Positions 30,057-38,151 of a stretch of 42,702 nt of DNA are shown here, piece by piece. The notes beneath the pieces were generated by a model that searched no databases, was not told where the DNA came from, and saw only the letters and a list, made by a program, of their open reading frames with translations. The DNA is taken from contig JAISIH010000004.1 of assembly GCA_031262105.1 (NCBI GenBank), positions 1-42,702 on the forward strand. The letters run 5' to 3'. The DNA comes from Ruminococcus sp. Lineage in GTDB: Bacteria; Bacillota; Clostridia; Oscillospirales; Ruminococcaceae. Positions within the stretch are counted from its first letter, which is position 1. Every line of letters begins with the position of its first letter. Both the position numbers and the translations under genes were made by a program.

Positions 30057-31535
30057 TTATAAAACCTCCTCCAAGACGCGGTAGAGTTCGCGGACGGAGA
30101 CGGGTTTGCTTATATAGCGGCTCATGCCGGCATCGAAGCAGGATTTTTTGTCGAGGTCGAAGATGTTGGCGGTCATGGCGATTATTGGTATGGTTGCGGC
30201 GGCGGGGGGGTCCATGGCGCGGATTGTGCGGGTTGCGGTGAGACCGTCCATGACGGGCATTTGAACGTCCATGAGGATTGCGTTGTATTTTTCGGGGAAC
30301 ATTGCGAAAAGCTCAACGGCTTCGCGGCCGTTTGTGGCGAAACTTATGTCGGCGTGGGTTGACTCGAGGATACCGGCGGTTATTTCCCGAGAGAGGTCGT
30401 GGTCGTCTACTATGAGGAGCTTTTTGCCGGTGAAGTCCGGCGCAAGCCTCTGTAAGAAAGATTTCGCGCCGGAAAGCCCGAATTCGGTCCCGATCTGTTC
30501 GATAAACTTGCTCGGAAGGATCGGAACGGTTATAAACTTCACACCGAAATAGCCGTAACGTTCACAAAGGCTCGAGGCATAGGCTCTGCGGGAGTTTCTG
30601 ACAAAAATGATGAGGTTCTTTTCGTCTATGTATTTGAGAATATTTTCAATTATCAGCTTGAAATCGTTGACAATCATGTCAAATGACACGATTACGCCCG
30701 AACATTCCTCGCCCGTCATGAGGAATTTCGCACCCGCCGCAAGGGTTTCCGCCGGAATAACTGTCCCGTCAATCTCGCCCATAATCTGCGTGAGGTAATC
30801 AATCACGTAACGGTTGTTGTTAATCGCGAGGAAGCGCATCTTCTCCGCCTTGAAACTTTTGAGAAGCTGTGTGTCGTGCTTTTTGTGCGAGTGAACATTG
30901 ACGGTGAAAGCGAATTTCACGCCCTTTTCGATATCGGAGACAATGACAAGTTCCCCGCCCATCATCGAAATAATCTTGCGGCACATCGGGAGGGCGGTTG
31001 CTTCGTTCCCGGAAAAAGTCCCGAAAACGGCTTCGATTTTTTCCGCCGTAAGTCCCTTGCAGTCCGCACTAACCGTCATTGAAAGCTCGCGCGGGGTTTT
31101 AAGCTCAAGCCCGACAGTTACCTTGTCGCCCCGTTCGCAAAAATCAATCGCGTTCGAGAGGATATTATACATAACCTTCGCAAGCTTAAATCTGTCGCTC
31201 GTTACCTTCACGCGGAAAACGTTCTTGAGGTTTAGGATAATCCGCACATCCTTCGAGTCCGCCCGGACGTAAACCATGTCGAGAACGCTGTCGAGCAGGT
31301 CTTCAAGGTCGAAATCGTTCGACTCAAGATACATCTTCTCCTGCTCCATCTGATACATATCCGAAAGGTCGTTGACCGTGTTGATAAGCTGATAAGACGC
31401 CTCTTCGATTTTTGAAAGATATGCGATAATCTCGTTAATATCGCTGCACCGCCTTGCAAGCACGGTTAACCCGACAATTGAGTTGACAGGCGTGCGAAGC
31501 CCGTGCATTGCGGACGCGAAATATTCTTCTTTCAT
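30057..31535 (-). CDS. Cytoplasmic hybrid histidine kinase with degenerate ATP-binding motifs and a receiver domain
   Basis: A 492-residue protein that begins at the HisKA helix: SAMHGLRTPVNSIVGL puts the phospho-acceptor His at residue 10, with no sensor or membrane part before it. The start is sure, since CGGAGGAAACC precedes the ATG. HATPase follows (N-box NILSNAIDFCERGDKV), but the G1 box is VSADCKGLTAEK and the G2 box is ALPMCRKIISMMGG, lacking the usual glycines; the H-box Glu is Gly. Residues 225-345 look like a degenerate receiver, and 370-490 form a full receiver with Asp in ILMDVQMPVMDG and Lys in YISKPVS. It follows a small membrane protein gene by 11 bases. Confidence 0.9.
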   Translation of the reverse strand: MKEEYFASAMHGLRTPVNSIVGLTVLARRCSDINEIIAYLSKIEEASYQLINTVNDLSDMYQMEQEKMYLESNDFDLEDLLDSVLDMVYVRADSKDVRIILNLKNVFRVKVTSDRFKLAKVMYNILSNAIDFCERGDKVTVGLELKTPRELSMTVSADCKGLTAEKIEAVFGTFSGNEATALPMCRKIISMMGGELVIVSDIEKGVKFAFTVNVHSHKKHDTQLLKSFKAEKMRFLAINNNRYVIDYLTQIMGEIDGTVIPAETLAAGAKFLMTGEECSGVIVSFDMIVNDFKLIIENILKYIDEKNLIIFVRNSRRAYASSLCERYGYFGVKFITVPILPSKFIEQIGTEFGLSGAKSFLQRLAPDFTGKKLLIVDDHDLSREITAGILESTHADISFATNGREAVELFAMFPEKYNAILMDVQMPVMDGLTATRTIRAMDPPAAATIPIIAMTANIFDLDKKSCFDAGMSRYISKPVSVRELYRVLEEVL

Positions 31536-31546
31536 GGTTTCCTCCG

Positions 31547-31801
31547 TTATAAATAAGCAATGGCAAAGATCGCAACGGCAATTGCAATCAGCGCGATTAT
31601 ATTAAGCGTAATGAGAATCTGCGCAAGGTTTGAGTGCTTTTTTTTCGGCGCAATTGTCCGCAGAAAAGCCCGCGCGTTAAGGTCAAGCTGATCTTCGGGG
31701 GTTATCGCGTGTTCGGGCTTGATGTATAAAAGTGCCTTGTCGAAAAAGTCACTGTTAATCCCGTTAAGCTCGATTACACGTTTGTTTACACCTTTTATCA
31801 T
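31547..31801 (-). CDS. Small membrane protein of unknown function, paired with the kinase gene
   Basis: An 84-residue protein. The ATG at 31801 has GGTGG upstream; the longer frame to 31951 would run through the promoter region and overlap the C39 gene. It begins MIKGVNKRVIELNGINSDFF, a pattern I recall from uncharacterised clostridial proteins, has a cytoplasmic part (ALLYIKPEHA) and one C-terminal membrane helix at about 62-83. It could dock the soluble kinase to the membrane, which is inference from position only. Confidence 0.82.
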   Translation of the reverse strand: MIKGVNKRVIELNGINSDFFDKALLYIKPEHAITPEDQLDLNARAFLRTIAPKKKHSNLAQILITLNIIALIAIAVAIFAIAYL

Positions 31802-31822
31802 AAATCCACCGCCTGTAATTTT

Positions 31823-31841
31823 GGATAAATATAGTTTATCC
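31823..31841 (-). promoter_or_regulatory. Inverted repeat, possible operator
   Basis: GGATAAA (31823-31829) and TTTATCC (31835-31841) form a perfect 7-bp inverted repeat around 5 bases, 21 bases before the start codon of the 84-aa membrane protein gene. A weak promoter (TTGTTT-16-TATAGA on the minus strand) lies just upstream. It could be an operator or a small mRNA hairpin. Confidence 0.4.
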
Positions 31842-31931
31842 GCAAATTTAATCTCTATACAAACGGTAGTTTTAAAAACAAAATGTTGAAAAAGCTGTTG
31901 AATTGGTTGAAAGTCTATTACCACACAACGT

Positions 31932-32870
31932 TTAAGAAGACAAGGTATCATTACTTTCTGTAGAATTTACTTCGCGTATATAAATCGCCTGTGAATACAT
32001 TTGGTTGAACCGCAGCTCAAACCGTGCTTTGTTGTAATCAATAATCCCTTTCATCGGGTCGTTAAGCGTAATTATCCCCGCATCCATGTTAAACCCGACA
32101 AGCACAAATGCGTGCTCATTTAAGTACCAGTCAAGCTTTGCGCCTGTTTCGTTATCGAACCAAGACTCGTAATATTCCGGCTCAATCATGCCGTCGGTCG
32201 CCCAGCACATGACCGGCGTACCCTCTATTAGAAGATCGTACAAATCGTCGGGCGTACAACCGGAAATGTTAACCGCCTCGTATGTTTTTCCGTCAACGGG
32301 CGTATTTTCTGCAAGAAACTTGTCAGCCGCCTTCATTATCGCGGGGGAGAAACAGCCGTAACCGCTCCCCGCAGGATCACCGATGAAATATTCAAAAAAG
32401 CTGTCCTTATAAATCTCGCCGTCGATAACTTGATAATTCCCCCAGCTTACCGGCAGATAATCTTTCGCCATTGTTACCTTATCCGCGTCATAGCCGTAAA
32501 ACCGCAGGAGCGTCGTAAGCGCGGTTATCTCACAGCCTGTCGGAAGCTCGGGCAGCTGCAAGATGTTTTCCATATCTATGTAGACGGAGTTTTGGTCGTA
32601 TTCTTTCGGGGTGCGGGAGGTTATGATGTTGCGGGTTGTGCGGGTTGTCTCCTCGGTTGTCGTTGTTTCGGGGGCAGTTGTTGTCGTTGTCGGAATTGTT
32701 GCCGTTTCTGTTACCGTTGTCGTTGTAATTGTTGTTTCGGGCAAAGTTGCCGCAGTTATTGAAATTGAAACTATTGCGGGAGCTTCTTCGTTATCCCTTT
32801 TTATAAGCAGAAAAATGCCGATTGACAATAACATCACGGCAAATGTGATTATAACAATACGTTTGTTCAT
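31932..32870 (-). CDS. Exported C39-like cysteine peptidase
   Basis: A 312-residue protein with an N-terminal membrane helix/signal anchor (residues 3-23), a Thr-rich linker (about 35-85, long runs of Thr with Glu and Pro) and a C-terminal peptidase_C39_2 domain. Catalytic Cys is in LPTGCEITALTTLLRFYGYD, His in LNEHAFVLVGFN, and the Asn-Asp in ITLNDPMKG. It probably acts outside the membrane on peptides or wall material. The ATG at 32870 is only 7 bases from the -10 box, so the mRNA would be leaderless or nearly so; a second ATG at 32834 has no good site. Confidence 0.88.
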   Translation of the reverse strand: MNKRIVIITFAVMLLSIGIFLLIKRDNEEAPAIVSISITAATLPETTITTTTVTETATIPTTTTTAPETTTTEETTRTTRNIITSRTPKEYDQNSVYIDMENILQLPELPTGCEITALTTLLRFYGYDADKVTMAKDYLPVSWGNYQVIDGEIYKDSFFEYFIGDPAGSGYGCFSPAIMKAADKFLAENTPVDGKTYEAVNISGCTPDDLYDLLIEGTPVMCWATDGMIEPEYYESWFDNETGAKLDWYLNEHAFVLVGFNMDAGIITLNDPMKGIIDYNKARFELRFNQMYSQAIYIREVNSTESNDTLSS

Positions 32871-32877
32871 AACCTTA

Positions 32878-32906
32878 ATTATACAAGCAATTCTGCAAAA
32901 TGTCAA
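32878..32906 (-). promoter_or_regulatory. Promoter of the C39 peptidase gene, very close to the start codon
   Basis: Minus strand TTGACA (32901-32906), 17 bases, TATAAT (32878-32883). Only 7 bases (32871-32877) separate the -10 box from the ATG. Confidence 0.85.
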
Positions 32907-32951
32907 GAGAATGAATATTAAAATTTTACTTTGAAAATTTACAAATAATAC

Positions 32952-32980
32952 TTGTATTAACGGATAGAATATGGTATAAT
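32952..32980 (+). promoter_or_regulatory. Promoter of gap
   Basis: TTGTAT (32952-32957), 17 bases, TATAAT (32975-32980), with an extended TGG before the -10 box. The leader to the gap ATG is about 40 nt. Confidence 0.78.
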
Positions 32981-33025
32981 GGATACGTTAAAAATTATAG
33001 ATTCACTTTTTGGAGGAATAAAAAC

Positions 33026-34057
33026 ATGGCTGTAAAAGTAGCGATTAACGGTTTCGGAAGAATTGGACGTCTTGCGTTCAGGCAGATGTTCGGCGCTCCC
33101 GGATATGACATTGTGGCAATAAACGACCTTACCGACCCGAAGATGCTTGCTCACCTTCTCAAATACGATACCGCACAGGGCGGCTATTGCGGAAAGCTCG
33201 GGCAGGGCGTTCACACGGTTGAAGCGGGCGAAGATTCCATCACCGTTGACGGAAAGAAGATCACAATCTATGCGAAGCCTAAGGCGGCTGAACTTCCTTG
33301 GGGCGAGCTTGGAATTGACGTAGTCCTCGAATGCACAGGCTTCTATGTGTCTAAGGAAAAATCGCAGGCGCATATTGACGCGGGCGCGAAGAAGGTTATC
33401 ATCTCCGCTCCGGCGGGCAATGACCTCCCGACAATCGTTTACGGCGTTAACGAAGGTACACTCAAATCTTCCGACACAATAATCTCCGCTGCTTCCTGCA
33501 CAACAAACTGCCTCGCGCCGATGGCTAAGGCTCTCAACGACTACGCGCCGATCCAGACCGGCATTATGACAACCGTTCACGCATACACAGGCGACCAGAT
33601 GATTCTTGACGGTCCTCACCGCAAGGGCGATCTTCGCCGTGCAAGAGCGGCTGCGGCTAATATTGTACCGAACTCGACGGGTGCTGCGAAGGCAATCGGG
33701 CTTGTTATCCCCGAGCTTAACGGAAAACTTATCGGCTCTGCACAGCGCGTTCCCGTTCCCACAGGTTCGACAACCATTCTTGTTGCCGTTGTTAAGGGGA
33801 AAGACATCACAAAGGATTCCATCAACGCCGCTATGAAGGCAGCCGCTTCCGATTCTTACGGCTATACAGAAGACCAAATCGTATCTTCCGACGTTATCGG
33901 AATGAGCTACGGTTCGCTCTTTGACGCAACACAAACAATGGTTGCAAAACTCGCTGATGACCTCTACCAAGTACAGGTTATCTCATGGTACGACAACGAA
34001 AACTCTTACACCACTCAGATGGTTAAGACTATCAAGTATTTCGCTGAACTTGCGTAA
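33026..34057 (+). CDS. gap: Glyceraldehyde-3-phosphate dehydrogenase
   Basis: A 343-residue glycolytic enzyme, oxidising glyceraldehyde 3-phosphate with NAD and phosphate. The NAD motif [17 protein letters not shown] is at residues 6-22, the catalytic Cys in [17 protein letters not shown] near residue 155, and the substrate block [20 protein letters not shown] follows. Strong TTTTGGAGG site and biased codons suggest high expression. Own promoter and strong terminator; other glycolytic genes are not nearby. Confidence 0.97.
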   Translation: MAVKVAINGFGRIGRLAFRQMFGAPGYDIVAINDLTDPKMLAHLLKYDTAQGGYCGKLGQGVHTVEAGEDSITVDGKKITIYAKPKAAELPWGELGIDVVLECTGFYVSKEKSQAHIDAGAKKVIISAPAGNDLPTIVYGVNEGTLKSSDTIISAASCTTNCLAPMAKALNDYAPIQTGIMTTVHAYTGDQMILDGPHRKGDLRRARAAAANIVPNSTGAAKAIGLVIPELNGKLIGSAQRVPVPTGSTTILVAVVKGKDITKDSINAAMKAAASDSYGYTEDQIVSSDVIGMSYGSLFDATQTMVAKLADDLYQVQVISWYDNENSYTTQMVKTIKYFAELA

Positions 34058-34066
34058 ACTTTCATC

Positions 34067-34106
34067 GCCGCCGTATCGTGATTATGCGATACGGCGGCTT
34101 TTTTTA
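34067..34106 (+). terminator. Terminator of gap
   Basis: A perfect 12-bp stem (GCCGCCGTATCG at 34067-34078 with 34087-34098) followed by TTTTTTT. Confidence 0.95.
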
Positions 34107-34123
34107 ATGTAACTAAAATTTAA

Positions 34124-34152
34124 TTGACATATAAATTTATCTGTTGTATAAT
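34124..34152 (+). promoter_or_regulatory. Promoter of the solitary PIN-partner small gene
   Basis: TTGACA (34124-34129), 17 bases, TATAAT (34147-34152); perfect consensus. The stretch up to the start codon (AAGGGACGTGAGA) resembles that of the PIN gene at 36635 (AAAGGACGTGATA). Confidence 0.9.
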
Positions 34153-34176
34153 AATAACATAAGGGACGTGAGAAAA

Positions 34177-34398
34177 ATGAACAAGAGAAAATTACCCAAG
34201 CCCCCGAAACTAAGCCCGGATTTTACGCTTAAGGACATTCGCAAAATCCGTGATTATCATTATAAACTTAGTCAAATTCAAACGCCTGAAGAGATTGCTG
34301 AAAGGCGCAGAAAAGCTTCCGCAGAAGTTGAAAAAATCATTGCTGAAAAACGCGCTGCCGGCATTAAGCCCGTCTACCCGAAAAGGATTGAAATATAG
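34177..34398 (+). CDS. Solitary copy of the PIN-associated small protein
   Basis: A 73-residue protein: LPKPPKLSPDFTLKDIRKIR, DYHYKLSQIQTPEEIAERRR, ending VYPKRIEI. It is nearly the same length and sequence as 37110-37331 (DFTLEDIRKIRDYHYELSKI; VYPKRIEV), but no PIN gene stands before it. The start has AGGGACGTG upstream. It could be a remnant of a lost TA module or a free antitoxin/regulator. Confidence 0.85.
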   Translation: MNKRKLPKPPKLSPDFTLKDIRKIRDYHYKLSQIQTPEEIAERRRKASAEVEKIIAEKRAAGIKPVYPKRIEI

Positions 34399-34406
34399 TT
34401 AACGGA

Positions 34407-34447
34407 GGAGGAACACGTTGCCATGGCGGTGTGTTCCTCCCTGTTTT
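34407..34447 (+). terminator. Strong hairpin between the small gene and the solute-binding-like gene
   Basis: GGAGGAACAC (34407-34416) pairs with GTGTTCCTCC (34431-34440), loop 14 bases, followed by CTGTTTTTT. Only 24 bases lie between its T run and the next start codon. Confidence 0.88.
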
Positions 34448-34471
34448 TTAACAAAAAGGAGTGTTTTTATT

Positions 34472-36586
34472 ATGTTAAAACGTTTAATCTCCGCCCTCTT
34501 GGTCTTGTCTTTGTTGACAATTACAGCGGTCCCGGCGGCTATCAGTGCAGAAACGGAAACCGAAGCGATAACGACCCAACCCGGGGGTTATGATTACGAC
34601 GAGTACATGTTTGAAGATTTGGAAGAATACCCCGACTTCCTTTTCGGCACGGGCGACTATCTTTATGCGGTGGCTTACGACAGACCGAGTTCCGCAGAGG
34701 TTTACAGATATACGATTTATGCATTCGACAGAGAAGCGAAATTCAAATGGAAAATGAGCCTCCCCTATGACAAAAACGAAAGATACCTCGAGTTTTCATC
34801 CGATATTGACGGCAAAATAACCCTAACCGTTTTTGTCCCATATGAAAACACCCTTTCAGACTTAAAACGCCTTGTCGGCGACAGAATTACATACAGCCTC
34901 GCAGACGGAAAGCTTACCGCGACAAAAACCGAGGGCAATTTCGTTTATACTGTAAACAATAATAACACCAAGGAATATAAAATAATAAGGCAAAACGACG
35001 CACTTTATAACGCCGGGAAGACGGATATAAAGTCTGTCACCATAAACGGCGGAAGCCTTTTCGGAACGTTTCGCAACGGAAGCTATGAGCTTCTTGCGAA
35101 CAAAGAGGTTATCGAAACGGACCTTGCGAAAGAGAAAAATTATGAAGACCAGTTTGTCGATTTACAGTGCGGAGATTTTGCGATTACAGACCGTTATGAC
35201 ATAAAAATCTTCCGTAAGACAGAGCAGAAGCACCCCGACTTGAAGCAAATTTTCGTGGGCTATACCGGGAAAGCGAAGGATATTTATCTGAAATATATTA
35301 GCGCATTTAACGCAAAAAACAGCGATTATGTCGCTATGACAAGGTTCGTAAACAGGCCGCTTGAAGAAATGCCGGCGAGCGTTGATATTCTTATAACGTG
35401 GAAGTTCGACCCTTATTATAAGACGTCGGAAAAAAGCGGCGAGCTTCTCGACCTTTACGAATTCATGGGCAAGGGCTATTTTAACAAGGATAAAATCCTC
35501 GTGAACCTTCTTAAGGCGAACGAAAAAAACGGCAAACTCTATAGTTTTTCGCCCGAGTGGGAATTTGAAATAATGACTGCGAACGCCGATATTGTCAAGG
35601 CGAACGGCTTTTCAAGCTTTGAGGCAATGCTTAACTTAGAAAATGAATTGACCGGTAACAAACGGGTTTTTTCGGACAAAACGAGGAATTCTGTTTTCAA
35701 TAACTTATCGAACATCTATATAACCGACTTTTACGATATCGAAACCGAAACGGCGGATATAAAAACTGCCGAGCTTGAAAACATTATAAAATTCGCGAAG
35801 CTCTACCCGACCGTTGATGAATACAGCGTATCGGAAGATTATGACAAGCGGGAGTTCGCAATTTTCGGCGGCTATTACGAGGGCGGCGATTCCCCTCCGT
35901 ATAATATTACGCAATTCGACGTAGGGGATTATCGCTCGGGGCGGTATGCGGCGTCATTATTTACAGGGATAACGCTGCCTTTTGACATGAATTATGATGA
36001 GGAATATTCCTACAACATTTTCCGGAATTTTTCCTCCTACGTGAACATTTTATATGACGGGAACTACGTTCTGCCCGGCTTTTTCGGGAAAGGCACCGTT
36101 AAGGGAACGCCGGCGTCTTTCGACACAATCGCTGTAGCAAAAAGGTCAAAAAACACGGACGGTGCGAGTGCTTTCGTTGACTTTTACTTAACCGAATATG
36201 AGCCGGATTATAATTACTCGCTTTCGGCGGAGGTTTTGGCGCGGCAGGCAGAAGAAGCAATCGGGCAATCGCGAACCCACAAGCGCGGTGAAGAGACTGT
36301 TCGCGATACGGTCTATTTTTCGACGAACGATTATTTCGAGATACCGGACGTAACTAAAGACGAGGCAATGTATCTGCTTAACTCGATAAAATACGGGAGC
36401 TTCCCGGCGCAGCGCACCCCCAATAATTACTATGATTACTATTATTCGCCGATCGCCCTTGGCAATTATGATACTATTGATGAAATTCTTGACGGGAAGA
36501 TTTCTATATCGGAGCTTGAAAAATCAAGCGAAGCGGCTCTGACAGAACGCCTCAAAAAGCTTGCCGCAACAGACACTTACTATTGA
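34472..36586 (+). CDS. Secreted extracellular solute-binding-like protein
   Basis: A 704-residue exported protein with a signal peptide (MLKRLISALLVLSLLTITAV, cut near AISAE) and no lipobox Cys. The first half (about 50-250) is beta-rich. The second half follows the layout of family 1 sugar-binding proteins (QIFVGYTGKAKDIYLKYISA, later FLYTEYEP-like and DTIDEILDGKISISELEKSS near the C-terminus). AAGGAG precedes the ATG; the longer frame from 34418 lies in the hairpin. No ABC transporter permease is next to it. Function assigned only by pattern. Confidence 0.72.
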   Translation: MLKRLISALLVLSLLTITAVPAAISAETETEAITTQPGGYDYDEYMFEDLEEYPDFLFGTGDYLYAVAYDRPSSAEVYRYTIYAFDREAKFKWKMSLPYDKNERYLEFSSDIDGKITLTVFVPYENTLSDLKRLVGDRITYSLADGKLTATKTEGNFVYTVNNNNTKEYKIIRQNDALYNAGKTDIKSVTINGGSLFGTFRNGSYELLANKEVIETDLAKEKNYEDQFVDLQCGDFAITDRYDIKIFRKTEQKHPDLKQIFVGYTGKAKDIYLKYISAFNAKNSDYVAMTRFVNRPLEEMPASVDILITWKFDPYYKTSEKSGELLDLYEFMGKGYFNKDKILVNLLKANEKNGKLYSFSPEWEFEIMTANADIVKANGFSSFEAMLNLENELTGNKRVFSDKTRNSVFNNLSNIYITDFYDIETETADIKTAELENIIKFAKLYPTVDEYSVSEDYDKREFAIFGGYYEGGDSPPYNITQFDVGDYRSGRYAASLFTGITLPFDMNYDEEYSYNIFRNFSSYVNILYDGNYVLPGFFGKGTVKGTPASFDTIAVAKRSKNTDGASAFVDFYLTEYEPDYNYSLSAEVLARQAEEAIGQSRTHKRGEETVRDTVYFSTNDYFEIPDVTKDEAMYLLNSIKYGSFPAQRTPNNYYDYYYSPIALGNYDTIDEILDGKISISELEKSSEAALTERLKKLAATDTYY

Positions 36587-36611
36587 CAAACGGCGGGAAA
36601 TGGTGTATACT
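36583..36611 (+). promoter_or_regulatory. Promoter of the PIN/partner module, overlapping the previous stop codon
   Basis: TTGACA (36583-36588), 17 bases, TATACT (36606-36611). The -35 box includes the TGA stop (36584-36586) of the solute-binding-like gene. Confidence 0.87.
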
Positions 36612-36634
36612 AAATTTACAAAGGACGTGATAAT

Positions 36635-37141
36635 ATGGGGACTCCTCGAATCTATCTTGATACATCGGTGATTAGTCACCTTGACCAGCCTGAAAAACCA
36701 ATTCAGCAAGAATATTCCTTGCGGTTATGGGACGCTATAATTGCGGGGGAGTATGAAGTTTGGCTTTCTGACGTGGTTTATGATGAAGTTAACGAATGTT
36801 CGCCGGAAAAACGAAAACGGCTGAACAATTTCATTGACAGAATCAAGCACACTGATTTTATCCTTACGCCAGAAACGGAAGCATTAGCAAGGCACATAAT
36901 AGACATAAAAATACTGCCGTCAAGATGTGAAGATGACAGTATGCATATTGCGGCTGCAATAATGGCAAATTGCGAATTTCTGCTTTCTTGGAACCTAAAA
37001 CATCTTGCAAATATCACTACAAGTGAAAAGGTACGTCTGATTGCAATTGAGGAATTCAAACACGAATTAGCAATTATAGAACCATCTTACCTTTTGGAAG
37101 GAGTTAACAATGAACGAGAGAATTTTACCGCCAAAACCTGA
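36635..37141 (+). CDS. PIN-domain nuclease toxin, copy 2
   Basis: A 168-residue PIN protein paralogous to that at 24014: IYLDTSVISHLDQPEKPIQQ, LSDVVYDEVNECSPEKRKR, CEDDSMHIAAAIMANCEFLL and SWNLKHLAN. The Asp, Glu and Asp-Asp active-site acids are kept. The ATG follows AAAGGACGTG. No antitoxin gene stands upstream, unlike copy 1; the small protein at 37110 overlaps its end by 32 bp and is the only partner. Confidence 0.9.
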   Translation: MGTPRIYLDTSVISHLDQPEKPIQQEYSLRLWDAIIAGEYEVWLSDVVYDEVNECSPEKRKRLNNFIDRIKHTDFILTPETEALARHIIDIKILPSRCEDDSMHIAAAIMANCEFLLSWNLKHLANITTSEKVRLIAIEEFKHELAIIEPSYLLEGVNNERENFTAKT

Positions 37142-37331
37142 CATAAGCCCGGATTTTACCCTTGAGGATATTCGCAAAATCCGCGACTATCATTACGAGC
37201 TTAGCAAAATTCAAACACCGGAAGAAATAAGAGAACGCCGCAGAAAGGCTACCGAAGAAGCCTATCGCCAAATGGCAGAAATCAGAGCATCGGGCAAAGA
37301 ACTTGTCTACCCCAAGCGAATCGAAGTATAA
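37110..37331 (+). CDS. PIN-associated small protein, probable antitoxin
   Basis: A 73-residue protein: PPKPDISPDFTLEDIRKIRD, then YHYELSKIQTPEEIRERRRK and VYPKRIEV. The start lies inside the PIN gene with AAGGAG upstream, so translation is coupled. As the sole partner of this PIN toxin, it is the best antitoxin candidate. The I-KIR-x-x-Y-E-x-T-x-EE pattern reminds me of small proteins next to PIN genes in other bacteria, recalled from memory and not checked. Confidence 0.85.
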   Translation: MNERILPPKPDISPDFTLEDIRKIRDYHYELSKIQTPEEIRERRRKATEEAYRQMAEIRASGKELVYPKRIEV

Positions 37332-37335
37332 CCCA

Positions 37336-37365
37336 AACGCCGCCCAATTACTCCCGGGCGGCGTT
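37336..37365 (+). terminator. Terminator between the PIN module and sigE
   Basis: AACGCCGCCC (37336-37345) pairs perfectly with GGGCGGCGTT (37356-37365) between two convergent genes, with weak T runs on both sides; probably bidirectional. Confidence 0.75.
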
Positions 37366-37369
37366 AAAT

Positions 37370-38140
37370 TTAAAGTATAACCCTCTCAATATCATGCTTA
37401 AGCCGCTTAATAATCCGCTTCTCAAGCCGCGAAATATAAGATTGGGAAATCCCGATTATGTCAGCGACCTCTTTTTGCGTCTTTTCCGCCCCGCCCGCAA
37501 GCCCGAAACGCATAATCATAATCTCGCGTTCGCGTTCGGGGAGGCGGTTTACTGCCTCTAAAAGCACGCTCCGCTCGGCTTGCGACTCGCAGTTCCCGGT
37601 GACTTCCTCGCCGTCTGAGCCCAAGATGTCCGAGAGCAGAAGTTCATTTCCGTCCCAGTCAATGTTAAGAGGCTCGTCCAGCGAAATATCGTTTTTGTGC
37701 TGCGTTGACTTTCGGAGGAACATTAGAATTTCATTCTCAATACAGCGTGACGCGTATGTTGCAAGCTTGATGTTGCGCTCCGGCGAAAAGGTGTTGACAG
37801 CCTTTATAAGCCCGATTGTCCCGATTGAAACAAGGTCTTCGATGTTTATGCCGGTTGACTCGAATTTTTTTGATATGTAAACGACAAGGCGAAGATTGTG
37901 CGAGATAAGGAGCTTGCGGAGTTTCCCGAGTTCGACGGAATTTTCCCCCGATAACATCAGCCTGTCAATCTTTGCGAAAACCTCGTCTTCGTATTCTTTC
38001 GCAAGCGGCGGCGGAAGCGTTTCTGCGCCGTTAACGTAGAAAACCTCGCTCGTTAAACCTAATTTCCGCCAGAGTCTGCGGAGCTTTTCGCTGACAAGAG
38101 ATGTTACAAAACTTTTTATATCATTTACGGTAATCATCAT
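37370..38140 (-). CDS. sigE: Sporulation sigma factor SigE (pro-sigma-E)
   Basis: A 256-residue sigma-70 family factor for mother-cell gene expression in sporulation. The pro-region and cleavage area match sigma-[21 protein letters not shown] near residues 33-52. Region 2 is [40 protein letters not shown]; region 4 is [13 protein letters not shown] with the helix-turn-helix [21 protein letters not shown] second ATG at 38137 is equally possible as start given AAAGGTG spacing. It lies 11 bases behind spoIIGA, as in Bacillus. Confidence 0.96.
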   Translation of the reverse strand: MMITVNDIKSFVTSLVSEKLRRLWRKLGLTSEVFYVNGAETLPPPLAKEYEDEVFAKIDRLMLSGENSVELGKLRKLLISHNLRLVVYISKKFESTGINIEDLVSIGTIGLIKAVNTFSPERNIKLATYASRCIENEILMFLRKSTQHKNDISLDEPLNIDWDGNELLLSDILGSDGEEVTGNCESQAERSVLLEAVNRLPEREREIMIMRFGLAGGAEKTQKEVADIIGISQSYISRLEKRIIKRLKHDIERVIL

Positions 38141-38151
38141 ATCACCTTTTT

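Noticed and set aside
32957-33970. A 337-aa open frame on the minus strand opposite gap
   Set aside because: It lies wholly over the certain GAPDH gene, has no ribosome binding site and its composition is that of a shadow frame.
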